A stretch of 21,665 nt of DNA, from IMG/VR virus record IMGVR_UViG_3300031785_000064, positions 1-21,665 of that record; one strand, 5' to 3'. Numbering within the stretch: position 1 is the first letter of the stretch; each line of letters starts with the position of its first letter. The notes beneath the pieces were generated by a model. The model searched no databases. It was not told the origin of the DNA and worked only from the letters and a program-made list of their open reading frames with translations. Source of the DNA: a virus. The translations under genes and the position numbers were made by a program. Below are positions 1 to 9,065 of the stretch, piece by piece.

Positions 1-3000
1 AACAAACTGATTTGCGCTGCCCGGAGTAATTCTAGCTTCATCAAAAGCTTTATACAGCGCCTTAAGTTTACCTTCTTTAATAGCTTGATTATAATCAGCC
101 TCTTGAATCCGTTGTATAGCAATCTCAAGACTTTCCCCTGGTTGCGCAAGTATGTAACGAGCAGTAAGTTCTGCTTCTTTTTCGTCCATAAATATATTGC
201 CGTTAAAATCTTTACGCGGCCGACCAGTTTCAGGGTCATTCATCAAGAAGTCTATAAATTCATCAATACGCTGTTCAATAGCAGATTCCGACAGCGCACG
301 GCCGCCTCCAAAGTTTTTACGTTCACGTATTTGTAGGTACTGGTTTCCGTCTGGATCTTTGTTGTACTCGAACGCTTCTTTATATAAAGCGCGTAACTCC
401 TTAGCTTCGCGGGTGCTAAGTTGTTCTGTTGGTATTGTTTCATCTTCAACTTCCAACATTATTTTTTCTATGCGTTCAGAAGTCCATGAGTTTTCACCGG
501 AGCCAGTATCTATACCAAGGATGTCTACCATCTTATTGGTAAAGTATGCTTCTTTTGCCGGTGCTTCTTGGAGCATCCCACGTAACCCGGCTTTGCCAGC
601 GTCAGCCTGGAAAAAAGCTGCAATAGCTTGGCCAGCGGGCCCCATAAATTGAAGGCGGGCGTTTGCGGTAGAAATAAACTTTTTATAAAAACCTGTTGTC
701 TTACTAGCGTACGCTTTGTTACCGGCGCGCGTAGCTTTTTTTATCCAGTCATTATCGATAGCGTTAATTAAATCGCGGGACTCTATACGTTGTGAAGCAC
801 TCAAATACTGCCCCGTAGTGTCCTTACGTTGTACATTGCGTTTTTTATTCGTTGCAACAACGTCATCCATATACGTCTTAAAGAAACGGTCTTGTTTAAA
901 ACGGCCACCAAGAGCACGATTAACGGCAGCAAAGAATCTTTTTAGACGCCCAGCTATTCGTTTAAATTTAGACTGTGTACCGTCAGTAGCTTTTATTGTG
1001 CTGTCATAAACATACTTACTAACTTGGTCAGAAAACCACTCTTCAAACCCGATACCTTCATCCATGTATTGGACGGGGGCGCCTTCGGCTGCGCGAGCTT
1101 TCTTAAACGAATCAAACATACGTTTACGTAGTTGGGGGTTAGCCTCGATTTTTGAAATTTCTTCAGAGAAAAAGACGTGGCCGATTTCATGCCCGATAGC
1201 CAATGCGGCGCCTACATCACTTTGTGCATACTTGCGGCCAAAAAGTTTTTCATTGACTACAACAATTGCTGACTGGCCTGCTAAAAATTCTACGCCTGCT
1301 GCGTTCTCTGGATTTTTTTGCATTTTTTCAACGCGTTTACTTAACGACTCGCGCGCCCAAGCAAACCTACCCCCAGGACCGGTATACGCATCAAAATTAT
1401 TTTGTAACTCCGTCAAAGTTATAAAGTTCATAGGTGTTGAAATACCAAGAATTTTTTCAGCCTGGGTAATTACTTGTTGCGCAGCTTTGTCAAAACTACC
1501 AAACCGTCTTGGTTCAGGCACTTGCTTACGTTTTTTCTTTAGAGGGTCTACAAGTTGTTTATGCCAGGCTGTTGCGGTAACTGACGGATCAGCAACTTGG
1601 CCCATGCGGGCCCCCTCTTCTACAACTAAACGTGTTCTAGGAGCCCCGCGATCTTCCACAGGGGTTTTACGTGTCTTTTGTTTTACTTGTACTTTGGGGC
1701 GACCTTTTGAGACTACGGGGTCAGAGACCTTAAGTCCTAGTTCAGACGCGGCTAAACTAAGCTTGCTATTAGCTAGAGTTCTCTTGCGTTGTTCTGCGCT
1801 ATTACGATTCCACCACTTGATACCGTTTAAAGCTTTTTTCATTGCATCAATAGATGACTGCGGCATACCAGTAACCGGTATTTCAACAACGATATCGGCT
1901 ACTGTAGATGGTGCTTCGTCTACATCGTCTTGCAGTATTTCAGTAAGAAACGTATTTAACCTATCACCAGATATATCTCGACTGCCAGCGCCGTTTAGCG
2001 TGCGAACGTTATTGTTAGCGATCCATTGCCTTACTTCTTTTGGATCAGTTTTCGGTGTTACAACGATATAAGGCTTGTTTAACTGTTTTGCAAACTTAAC
2101 GGTTGCCTTAGAACCCGGTGTTAAATTGCCTGGGTCTCGGACTACAATTACTGTTCCATCAGAATCTTTTACATTTTTACGTGTACGAACTGCATAATTT
2201 GCACTCTTAGATTCTTTTAATCCATATGCTTGCCCGAGAAGTTCCGGTTTGTTTCCACTTTCTGTTTTAAAACCTAGAGGCGCTGTTCCACCAGTTGAAA
2301 TACCTAAGTCAGAAGCAACGTCTAAAAAAGAAACGTCAACACCGTCCTGCCCACCTGATATTACTTTGACTAGCGGCTTCATTTCCGGTGCCGCTTCACC
2401 ACGCATACGAAGTTCAAAAAATGTAGTGTACGTAACGTCTTGAGTTTCGCCCTCAAACACGCCTGCTTGTTGAGCCCTGTTAAGCACCATGCCAGGCAAT
2501 TGCTCAGTTAGCCCAGGCACAGATTCATCCTCTACACCAAACCGATCGCGAGTAAGCTCTCTATCTTTTGCTTCTTCAAGCTGTAGTTGTCGCTCATTAT
2601 CAAGCTCATCCCTAAAACCTTCTTGCAGGGCTAAGCTTTTTAGTTCCGCGTACTCTTCTCTAATACGAAGCCCACCAACAGTTCCCTCAAGGTCCTCGCC
2701 TAAACGGTAGTATAGTTCGTCCCGAGACATGTTTGCTACCTCTACAAAATACCGTGCAGCAACATCACCAGCTATTTGATCATCTGTTTTAGCGTTTATA
2801 GCTTCAATGCTTTGTTCAGTACGAGTGTCTGCTATAGGAAATGGGTCTCGCATCCCAACAACTTCGCGTAAAGACATACCTTGATTACCATTGAAAAACA
2901 CAAAACGACTTAGTACATCTTCAGGTAATCTTCTAGTGCCTGCTAAAACTTCTGTTATATCGAGTGGCTGACGGCGGCCGTTGCTGTCTGTATAGAAGAA

Positions 3001-6000
3001 GCTATACCCCCGCATAACAGCTTCTTGCATACCGCGGACAAGCCCCGCTTTTGCTAACCTAGGATCACCTGTATAAAGAGGGTCGCCAACAAGAGCCCGA
3101 TCTTCGATAGCGTTCAATCGAATACCGCCGTTTATTAACGTCATAAACTGAAATTTTATAACCGGCTTACCGCCTTTTGAACCAATCTTACCGCCAGAAA
3201 TTTCAAAGGGAGACTCTTTTATAAATTTGTCAGTTTGATTAGAGCGTTCAATGCTGGCCATAGTGCTGTCAAAAACTTTTTCGCTTCTGTTAGCACCTTC
3301 TTTATCTACGCGATATCCTTCATCTACTATAGCTCGGTCTTTAGGCACAGCTCTGATTACTACTTTTACAGCACCAGGGTTGTTAGCAATAATATTGTCA
3401 GCGATGTTTTCATCGCCTGGTTGAAACTCTGCATTTATATTACCGTCGATTTTAAAATCTGGATAAAAATTATAAAGAGCTGACTCAGTGCTATCAAAGA
3501 TAAGGTCATTAAGAGCTTTCAACGCCTGATCGTTCATGTACTTAGAAAACTGTAAAAAGTTTTGTACAATCGCCGGGCCTTCTGGCGCATAGTGATTAGC
3601 TATACGTAACGTGTAATACGCTGCTGCGTTAACCGGTGTAACGATACGGTTAACTTTTTCTACCTCAGTAGTTCGTTGATTTGTGTCTGTGTCTTCGTTG
3701 GGTACAAATTCTGTTTCCGTAATAAACAACGGATTTTCTGGAGACGCTTGGATAACAGTTTTGCGTTTATCTGGATCTAATAAAACTGTGTATCCTTCGC
3801 CGTCTTTACCAAGTGGGACAATACCATTTTGTACTAACCGCACGGCGGGTGTTGCTTCAATCTCAGCTGCTAGTTCAGCACCTGTAACTTGATCTGCGGC
3901 TTCAGTAGGGTCAAGCTGACTTACATCATCCACAACACCGCTACGTTCTGAAGTAGCTATGTTACGTTCTGCACTATCTACAAAAGCTTGATCCGCTGTA
4001 TTAAGCTCTGGTTCGGCGGTTTGAGTAGCTGGAGCTCTTTGCACAGGAGTAGGATCAGCAGGGGCTGGACGTTGCGGCGCTAGCGGTGCGGGTGCGGGTG
4101 CAGCTTCGGCTTCGGGCGCTACACTTGGTGCGCTCGTCCCAAACAATCTAGGGTCACGCATCTCAGCCATAGCAATATCGTTCATACGATTTTCATAAGT
4201 GGCGGTAGATTCGCCCTCTAACTGTGCGTATTCAGTATGAGCTTTTTCATGCAGTTCTACAAAACGAACCCAGTCATCAGGCTCATTGATGTATTCATTT
4301 ACAAACTCGTCTGGTAAAGGATTGACTCCTTCAACTCTTGGGCTTTCCCAAGGTTTTTTGTCAAACTGTGATCGTAGATACTCTTCGTCAATAAATATTG
4401 TGTCGTCGCCTTTACGATAAAAAGCGCCGACAAACACGTCTGGTTTACCGGTGCTTTTTTTATAGGCGCCGCGTCGTACTTTTGCCGGTGCATCACGACG
4501 TGTTCTATTAAAATCGCGAACATCTGCCTGACCTTCAGTTGCTCGTTGTTCTTCTTGAGCCATAGCCGCAAGGTCTGCTTGAGTAACGGGTTGCGCGTCT
4601 GGTTCTGCAACAGGTGGTTGCTCTCTAACAGGCGGGGCAGTGGGCGTTGGCGTAGGTGCAGGAGTCTGAATATTCCGGTCGTTAAACAGCGGGTTGTTAG
4701 GATCAATCTGTCTGCCAGACGCTGTTCGGCGGCGTTCAGGATTATTCAGCGGCACTTGAGTTGTTGTAGGTGCAGGAGTAGGTGCAGGAGTAGGTGCAGG
4801 AGTAGGTGGCGATGGGCGCCCCATTACTTCATTGAGAAATGCAGCCTCATCTGCTAATAGGTCGGCGTTGCGCTCACGCGCTTGGGTTACTTCTACATCT
4901 TGCGCTACTGGGAACAACTCTCCTTGTACACCTTGCTCGGGTGCGTCTAAGTCTACAGTAGGTTGTTCGGGTTGCGCCGGAGCCGTACCAAGGTTGCGTG
5001 TATCAAACAGCTCTGCTTGGGTAGACTCATCAACAGCTTGCGAATCAGCTACTGATTGAGATGTCTGGTCAAGCATTTGACGAGCTTGCGCAACTACTTT
5101 ATCCGCAGTCTCTTTAGTGCTTCTGGCTACGGCGGGTATGCCACCCACAACGCCGCCCGCAGTACCAAACGCACCACCAGCTACAGCACCTAAGAACGCA
5201 GCCTCGCCTCTACGCAAGTTTGCTTCCTGAGCTGAGTAATTATCGTCAACACTTCTACGTTGTTGGATAAGTATTTCTTCTTGGGCTAGTTCTGCGGCGC
5301 CTTCTTTAGCAGAGTTTTTAGCTACCTCTTTACCTAAGTTAGCGGCAAATGCTGCAAAAACACCTTGGCCGTCTTTACGCGCTTTTTTTGTAGCTAGTTT
5401 TAGAAAGCTGCCAACCATAGCAACTTCTGTTGCTGTATCAATCAAAGCTATTGGAGCACCAATAGCTAAGGCTTGGCGTGCACGATCGGAGTCAAGCTCT
5501 ACGCCTGCTTCATCAAACTCCCCAAAAGACTGACCTGAGCCAGAGATGTAAGAAGGTATAAACGCGCCAGTTATTGAACCTGCTTTTGCAGCACTAGCTA
5601 CAGATTTAGCTGTACCGGCAGCTACCGCAAGTTCATCTGGGGTGAGAGTAATACCCTTTCTTTGTTTTTCTGCTATTTCTTTCAATAGTTGTTTAGCGGC
5701 TGCTTTGCCAGAGGTGTTCATCAACCCCCGCCCCAACACAGCTGTTAATCCACCTACACCAGCACTAGCAGCTGTTACTGTTGCCATAGGCGTAACCATA
5801 CCAACACCACTAGTAGTGAGGTCTAAAAGCCCAGAAAAGGTAGGGGCAGCAACGAAATCTTCAAAACTTATAGTACCTTCAAGTAGCTGACCACCTTGTT
5901 CTCTAGCAAGACGACCAAGTTCAAGGTTTTCTAAAGCTGCGTCTTCGTCACCAGACAGCGTATTAAAAATAGCCCCCATGTAGTCCATGTCGGCTTGTAG

Positions 6001-6234
6001 CGTACGCATACCTGATTGAGCACCACGTCGGAACGTCTCTGCAAAAGTATCTGCAGGGGCAACCTCATCAGATGTAAATCTTCCGGTATCAAGCAACGGG
6101 CTGTCTACAGCACGCCGCGACTCGGTAGTTATACCTTCCCTAGTACGTCTTTGGGTATCGAGTAGCGGTTCACGGCCAGCACTGTCGTCAATGAACCTAC
6201 TGTCGTCAATAAATTTAGTAATTTCATCAGCCAT
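1..6234 (-). CDS. Giant polyvalent virion protein, C-terminus outside window (at least 2078 aa)
   Basis: The frame starts at ATG 6234, 11 bases after the preceding gene, and stays open for exactly 2078 codons to the window edge, so the stop lies further left. By reading the translation: Gly/Ala-rich hydrophobic segments at about residues 135-175, 255-285 and 345-370; Pro/Thr/Ala linkers near 476-490; a metalloprotease-type motif HEKAH at 662-666; a YpsA/SLOG-like Rossmann domain at about 1289-1436 (SGGQDGVD, later DSDGTVIVV); a second zincin motif HEIGH at 1682-1686 with acidic residues EEWFSD about 50 residues on, a plausible third zinc ligand. Position after three smaller virion-type genes matches T7 gp16 or P22 ejection proteins; the hydrophobic N-terminal part could form a membrane channel. 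The domain mix fits the known class of phage polyvalent proteins delivered with the DNA. The ribosome site is weak (no clear AGGAG), so translational coupling is likely. Exact enzymatic roles are inference. Confidence 0.85.
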   Translation of the reverse strand, partial: MADEITKFIDDSRFIDDSAGREPLLDTQRRTREGITTESRRAVDSPLLDTGRFTSDEVAPADTFAETFRRGAQSGMRTLQADMDYMGAIFNTLSGDEDAALENLELGRLAREQGGQLLEGTISFEDFVAAPTFSGLLDLTTSGVGMVTPMATVTAASAGVGGLTAVLGRGLMNTSGKAAAKQLLKEIAEKQRKGITLTPDELAVAAGTAKSVASAAKAGSITGAFIPSYISGSGQSFGEFDEAGVELDSDRARQALAIGAPIALIDTATEVAMVGSFLKLATKKARKDGQGVFAAFAANLGKEVAKNSAKEGAAELAQEEILIQQRRSVDDNYSAQEANLRRGEAAFLGAVAGGAFGTAGGVVGGIPAVARSTKETADKVVAQARQMLDQTSQSVADSQAVDESTQAELFDTRNLGTAPAQPEQPTVDLDAPEQGVQGELFPVAQDVEVTQARERNADLLADEAAFLNEVMGRPSPPTPAPTPAPTPAPTTTQVPLNNPERRRTASGRQIDPNNPLFNDRNIQTPAPTPTPTAPPVREQPPVAEPDAQPVTQADLAAMAQEEQRATEGQADVRDFNRTRRDAPAKVRRGAYKKSTGKPDVFVGAFYRKGDDTIFIDEEYLRSQFDKKPWESPRVEGVNPLPDEFVNEYINEPDDWVRFVELHEKAHTEYAQLEGESTATYENRMNDIAMAEMRDPRLFGTSAPSVAPEAEAAPAPAPLAPQRPAPADPTPVQRAPATQTAEPELNTADQAFVDSAERNIATSERSGVVDDVSQLDPTEAADQVTGAELAAEIEATPAVRLVQNGIVPLGKDGEGYTVLLDPDKRKTVIQASPENPLFITETEFVPNEDTDTNQRTTEVEKVNRIVTPVNAAAYYTLRIANHYAPEGPAIVQNFLQFSKYMNDQALKALNDLIFDSTESALYNFYPDFKIDGNINAEFQPGDENIADNIIANNPGAVKVVIRAVPKDRAIVDEGYRVDKEGANRSEKVFDSTMASIERSNQTDKFIKESPFEISGGKIGSKGGKPVIKFQFMTLINGGIRLNAIEDRALVGDPLYTGDPRLAKAGLVRGMQEAVMRGYSFFYTDSNGRRQPLDITEVLAGTRRLPEDVLSRFVFFNGNQGMSLREVVGMRDPFPIADTRTEQSIEAINAKTDDQIAGDVAARYFVEVANMSRDELYYRLGEDLEGTVGGLRIREEYAELKSLALQEGFRDELDNERQLQLEEAKDRELTRDRFGVEDESVPGLTEQLPGMVLNRAQQAGVFEGETQDVTYTTFFELRMRGEAAPEMKPLVKVISGGQDGVDVSFLDVASDLGISTGGTAPLGFKTESGNKPELLGQAYGLKESKSANYAVRTRKNVKDSDGTVIVVRDPGNLTPGSKATVKFAKQLNKPYIVVTPKTDPKEVRQWIANNNVRTLNGAGSRDISGDRLNTFLTEILQDDVDEAPSTVADIVVEIPVTGMPQSSIDAMKKALNGIKWWNRNSAEQRKRTLANSKLSLAASELGLKVSDPVVSKGRPKVQVKQKTRKTPVEDRGAPRTRLVVEEGARMGQVADPSVTATAWHKQLVDPLKKKRKQVPEPRRFGSFDKAAQQVITQAEKILGISTPMNFITLTELQNNFDAYTGPGGRFAWARESLSKRVEKMQKNPENAAGVEFLAGQSAIVVVNEKLFGRKYAQSDVGAALAIGHEIGHVFFSEEISKIEANPQLRKRMFDSFKKARAAEGAPVQYMDEGIGFEEWFSDQVSKYVYDSTIKATDGTQSKFKRIAGRLKRFFAAVNRALGGRFKQDRFFKTYMDDVVATNKKRNVQRKDTTGQYLSASQRIESRDLINAIDNDWIKKATRAGNKAYASKTTGFYKKFISTANARLQFMGPAGQAIAAFFQADAGKAGLRGMLQEAPAKEAYFTNKMVDILGIDTGSGENSWTSERIEKIMLEVEDETIPTEQLSTREAKELRALYKEAFEYNKDPDGNQYLQIRERKNFGGGRALSESAIEQRIDEFIDFLMNDPETGRPRKDFNGNIFMDEKEAELTARYILAQPGESLEIAIQRIQEADYNQAIKEGKLKALYKAFDEARITPGSANQFV
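4766..4809 (-). repeat. 12-bp tandem repeat encoding a Pro-Ala-Pro-Thr linker
   Basis: Three perfect copies plus a partial fourth copy of the unit gtaggtgcagga (plus strand). Read on the minus strand inside the giant gene they encode repeating PTPA residues at about residues 476-490. Similar proline/alanine runs occur at about 4640-4665 and 4080-4105. They look like flexible linkers between the hydrophobic N-terminal part and the first metalloprotease-like domain. Confidence 0.85.
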
Positions 6235-6245
6235 CTAAAACCAAT

Positions 6246-8519
6246 CTACCGATACCTAGCTTGTTTTTCTAACCGTTCAAGAATTTGTGGGCCGGTCTGG
6301 GGCATTAGTTGGCGGAACTTACCTACAGTCATAGTTCCTTCATATACTTCAGCGGCTTTCGGGCCCTTCTCAGTTTCAGTATTTCTCACACCAACTCTCT
6401 TCCCGTCTGCACTCATAATAAACAACGATGACGGGTTTTGTACCCAATCGCCGCCAGGAGATTTGGTGCGCCAAACATCTCTAAACCATTCTTTAATACC
6501 GTCCGAACCGCCATAAGCCAATTGATATATAACCCTATTTGTTTCGGCTGCTGTAAGCGAGTCAGACACCAGTTTATTAAACCTAGTGCCCACTCTGCTC
6601 GCAGCAGGACTACTTTGGAACAAGGCGTTTAGTTCTCGTATATGACCCGTCAAACTAGCGGCAAGATTTTCACCTTTAGTAGTGTTGTCTGGGTCGGTAA
6701 ACGTATCAGGATTAGAAAGAAGTGTTGCTATCTTGCCTTGAAGTTCTTGGAATTTAGACTGTTCAGCCGCTGTTCCTTCATTTAGTTCAAAAGCATCCTG
6801 TCGGGCAGCACGGTTGTTACTTTGTGATGTGTTCACTTTACCTGCTGCATCTATACGCTGATTGGCTCTATCCATCGCAGTTTTAGCAGCATCACCATAC
6901 ATTATGAAGTTAAGAGTTTCTCGATATAACTCTTGGGGGGTTTGATTAGATTTTCGTTCCCCGTATTTAGCAAAAGCAGCAGCAACATACTTGGCTTCTT
7001 TAGTTGGTATGTCCAAACGCATTAGGTCTTCACGTGTTGTGACCCCGTAAGCACGCAAAATCTGCGCTGCGTTAGCAGCATCGTTTCGATCCATTTTATC
7101 AAACAATGCATTAGCTTCTTTTTCAAGGTCACCTCTAATATCCGTAAGGACACTTGTTACGTCGTTAACGACTGTTTGTTGCTCATCGCTTGCTTTAGAA
7201 GGAGTTTTTATTGACTCCAAGGATGCTCTAGCTTTGTTGAGCAGCTTTGATTGGTTTTCATTTGCGCTTGGATTATTACCTCTACCTGTCCGTCGTGACT
7301 CTAAAGTTTGTATTCTATCCTCTAAAAAATCCTCAGCACTCATAGCAAGTTCTTCTAATTCCGCGTTTACAGAATCAAGACGAGACTGAGCGGCAGTAGG
7401 ATCATAGCTTGGATCGTCTTTTCCCTTCTCTATTCTTGCTTCAATCGCTGCTTTGCTCGCACGTAAGTTTTTAATTCTGCCTCTTATAGCAGAAACGCCC
7501 AAAGCATTATCGCTCATAGCGTCTAAACGAGCGTCTATAGTTGACACAGAAGGCGCTTCTGTAAGTGCCTCCGCGTTTGGATCAGTAACCTCTTTACCCT
7601 CAGGTAATTCAGCAGTAGGTGTTTCACTTTCAGTCGAATCAATTTTTTGTTCGGGCTCACCGCTTATTATAACATTTTGAAGACGTTTTATTAGTTCGGG
7701 CGACGCACCCAACGAAATAGCCGCGGCTTCTAATTCTTCGGCTGTAGTTTCAGGATTAGATATAATGTTCAAAACAGCGTCGCGTTTTGCTGCATTTTCT
7801 TCAGGAGAGTTACCAGTTAGTGTTTCACCCATAACCTCTGAAAGTATTGCGCGGTTAATGTCTTCTGCGTTTAGGGGGGTTTCCATCCCTACCAACTTAT
7901 CTATTAATTGAACATTTGATTGAAAATTGTCAGAAGCATTTAAACCCCTACCAGTAGCGCGGGCTATTCCAATACCAGAATTAACTAAGTTCGTAAGTTT
8001 ATCTGCCGTAAAAGTTACAGCTGGGTCATCATCGTTAGGAGTCCCAAACACTGAAAAGATTTTTGACAGGGCGCCGGGTTTATCTTCTTTAACATTCGCA
8101 ACATAAACAGGCTGCCCGCCCGGTCCCAAACGGGGGCTGCCGTCTTCATTTGGCGGCGCCAAAGAGAACCCATCAAAATTATTTCGTGTCACAGAACCAT
8201 CTACAGCTATGCCGTCTATCAAGCCGTTAGCAGAGTGTACATTGACTAATGTGTTAATAGCGTTTCTGCCCACTGGGTTTTTGAAAAGATCGTTAACTTG
8301 GGCTGTAGAAAGTTTAAAATCAAACTGTCCTTGATCGTCAAAAAGACCTACGCCGCTTAAATCTGACAGCACAGATAACGCATCGCCTACTCGGTCAGCT
8401 TGCCGTTGCTCATTAGCTTCTTGATTAAGTATCTTTCGAGACTCTATTTGAGTCTGAAGATACTCATTACGGGGTGTCGCATACCTTGTGTTAAGATTTG
8501 ATAGACCAAGTAAACTCAT
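6246..8519 (-). CDS. Large internal virion protein, T7 gp15-like in size and position
   Basis: A 757-residue protein of unknown family. Its start overlaps the stop of the preceding gene in an ATGA arrangement, so the two are probably translationally coupled, and the giant gene follows 11 bases after its TAG. No signal peptide or membrane segment is visible. The middle part (about 340-430) is charged and helical, with alternating Ala, Glu, Arg and Lys consistent with coiled coil; the rest is rich in Asn, Asp, Ala and Thr, typical of phage structural proteins. The size is close to T7 gp15 (about 750 residues), and it stands in the same place: after a small virion protein of about 200 residues and before a very large one. 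I infer that it is part of the DNA-ejection apparatus; a tail-associated protein is the alternative. No catalytic motif was recognised. Confidence 0.8.
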   Translation of the reverse strand: MSLLGLSNLNTRYATPRNEYLQTQIESRKILNQEANEQRQADRVGDALSVLSDLSGVGLFDDQGQFDFKLSTAQVNDLFKNPVGRNAINTLVNVHSANGLIDGIAVDGSVTRNNFDGFSLAPPNEDGSPRLGPGGQPVYVANVKEDKPGALSKIFSVFGTPNDDDPAVTFTADKLTNLVNSGIGIARATGRGLNASDNFQSNVQLIDKLVGMETPLNAEDINRAILSEVMGETLTGNSPEENAAKRDAVLNIISNPETTAEELEAAAISLGASPELIKRLQNVIISGEPEQKIDSTESETPTAELPEGKEVTDPNAEALTEAPSVSTIDARLDAMSDNALGVSAIRGRIKNLRASKAAIEARIEKGKDDPSYDPTAAQSRLDSVNAELEELAMSAEDFLEDRIQTLESRRTGRGNNPSANENQSKLLNKARASLESIKTPSKASDEQQTVVNDVTSVLTDIRGDLEKEANALFDKMDRNDAANAAQILRAYGVTTREDLMRLDIPTKEAKYVAAAFAKYGERKSNQTPQELYRETLNFIMYGDAAKTAMDRANQRIDAAGKVNTSQSNNRAARQDAFELNEGTAAEQSKFQELQGKIATLLSNPDTFTDPDNTTKGENLAASLTGHIRELNALFQSSPAASRVGTRFNKLVSDSLTAAETNRVIYQLAYGGSDGIKEWFRDVWRTKSPGGDWVQNPSSLFIMSADGKRVGVRNTETEKGPKAAEVYEGTMTVGKFRQLMPQTGPQILERLEKQARYR

Positions 8520-9052
8520 AATATACTCCAGATACTACTTTTGTAGTTAGCTTTAGCATTTGAATAAGCTTGATCGCGCGCTGCCTGCAGTTGCGCAGCA
8601 GTACCAAGCATGTTTGTAGCATCTCCGTATACTTTATTTCCTATGTTAGCAAGGTTAGACAACAAAGACATGTTCAGTTGTCTTTGCGCTATTCTTGCGT
8701 TGTTTACGTTACCTACCTCAGCTAAATTAGAACCTCTAGCAATAGCCTTATCCCGTTCTCTACGCTCTGCAGGAGTTAAGTCGGCACCGTAACGACTAGC
8801 TGCGCGGTCCATAACACCCGCAGTTAGTGTGCGATTTTGCCTAGCATCCTCTCTAGCCCTGTCAATCAAAGACGTATCGCTCATAGCACGGTCTATTAAC
8901 TGTCGTTCTAGGGGGGCAAAGTTATCTTGAAAATATTGATACTGTTGCTCTAACAGATCAGCATATGCTTTGTCAGGATCTGATACCGTCGGCAACGCAG
9001 ATGTGCCGTAACCTGAGTTCATAGCAGCAAGTGGTAGATTGTAAACTGACAT
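8516..9052 (-). CDS. Small internal virion-like protein A (178 aa)
   Basis: A 178-residue, helix-rich protein without membrane segments. The early part carries a motif of the type YFQDNFAPLERQLIDRA (about residues 39-55) that recalls sequences near the start of small internal or core proteins of podoviruses; the rest is rich in Ala, Arg, Asn and Gln. It overlaps the next gene by four bases (ATGA) and starts 13 bases after the 209-residue gene. The aromatic/Pro/Leu pattern resembles WTTNYGGILPEISRQL in that neighbour, so the two may be distant paralogues. Role in the ejected core or at the tail hub is inferred from position only. Confidence 0.75.
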   Translation of the reverse strand: MSVYNLPLAAMNSGYGTSALPTVSDPDKAYADLLEQQYQYFQDNFAPLERQLIDRAMSDTSLIDRAREDARQNRTLTAGVMDRAASRYGADLTPAERRERDKAIARGSNLAEVGNVNNARIAQRQLNMSLLSNLANIGNKVYGDATNMLGTAAQLQAARDQAYSNAKANYKSSIWSIL

Positions 9053-9065
9053 TATACTTTAGCTC

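Noticed and set aside
1064-2071. Plus-strand open frame of 335 residues
   Set aside because: It lies fully inside the giant minus-strand gene, has Ser/Cys/Ala-rich content typical of an antisense shadow and no ribosome site.
4299-4706. Minus-strand open frame of 135 residues
   Set aside because: It is in another frame inside the giant gene; composition (Arg, Leu, Gln runs) is that of an out-of-frame reading, with no ribosome site.
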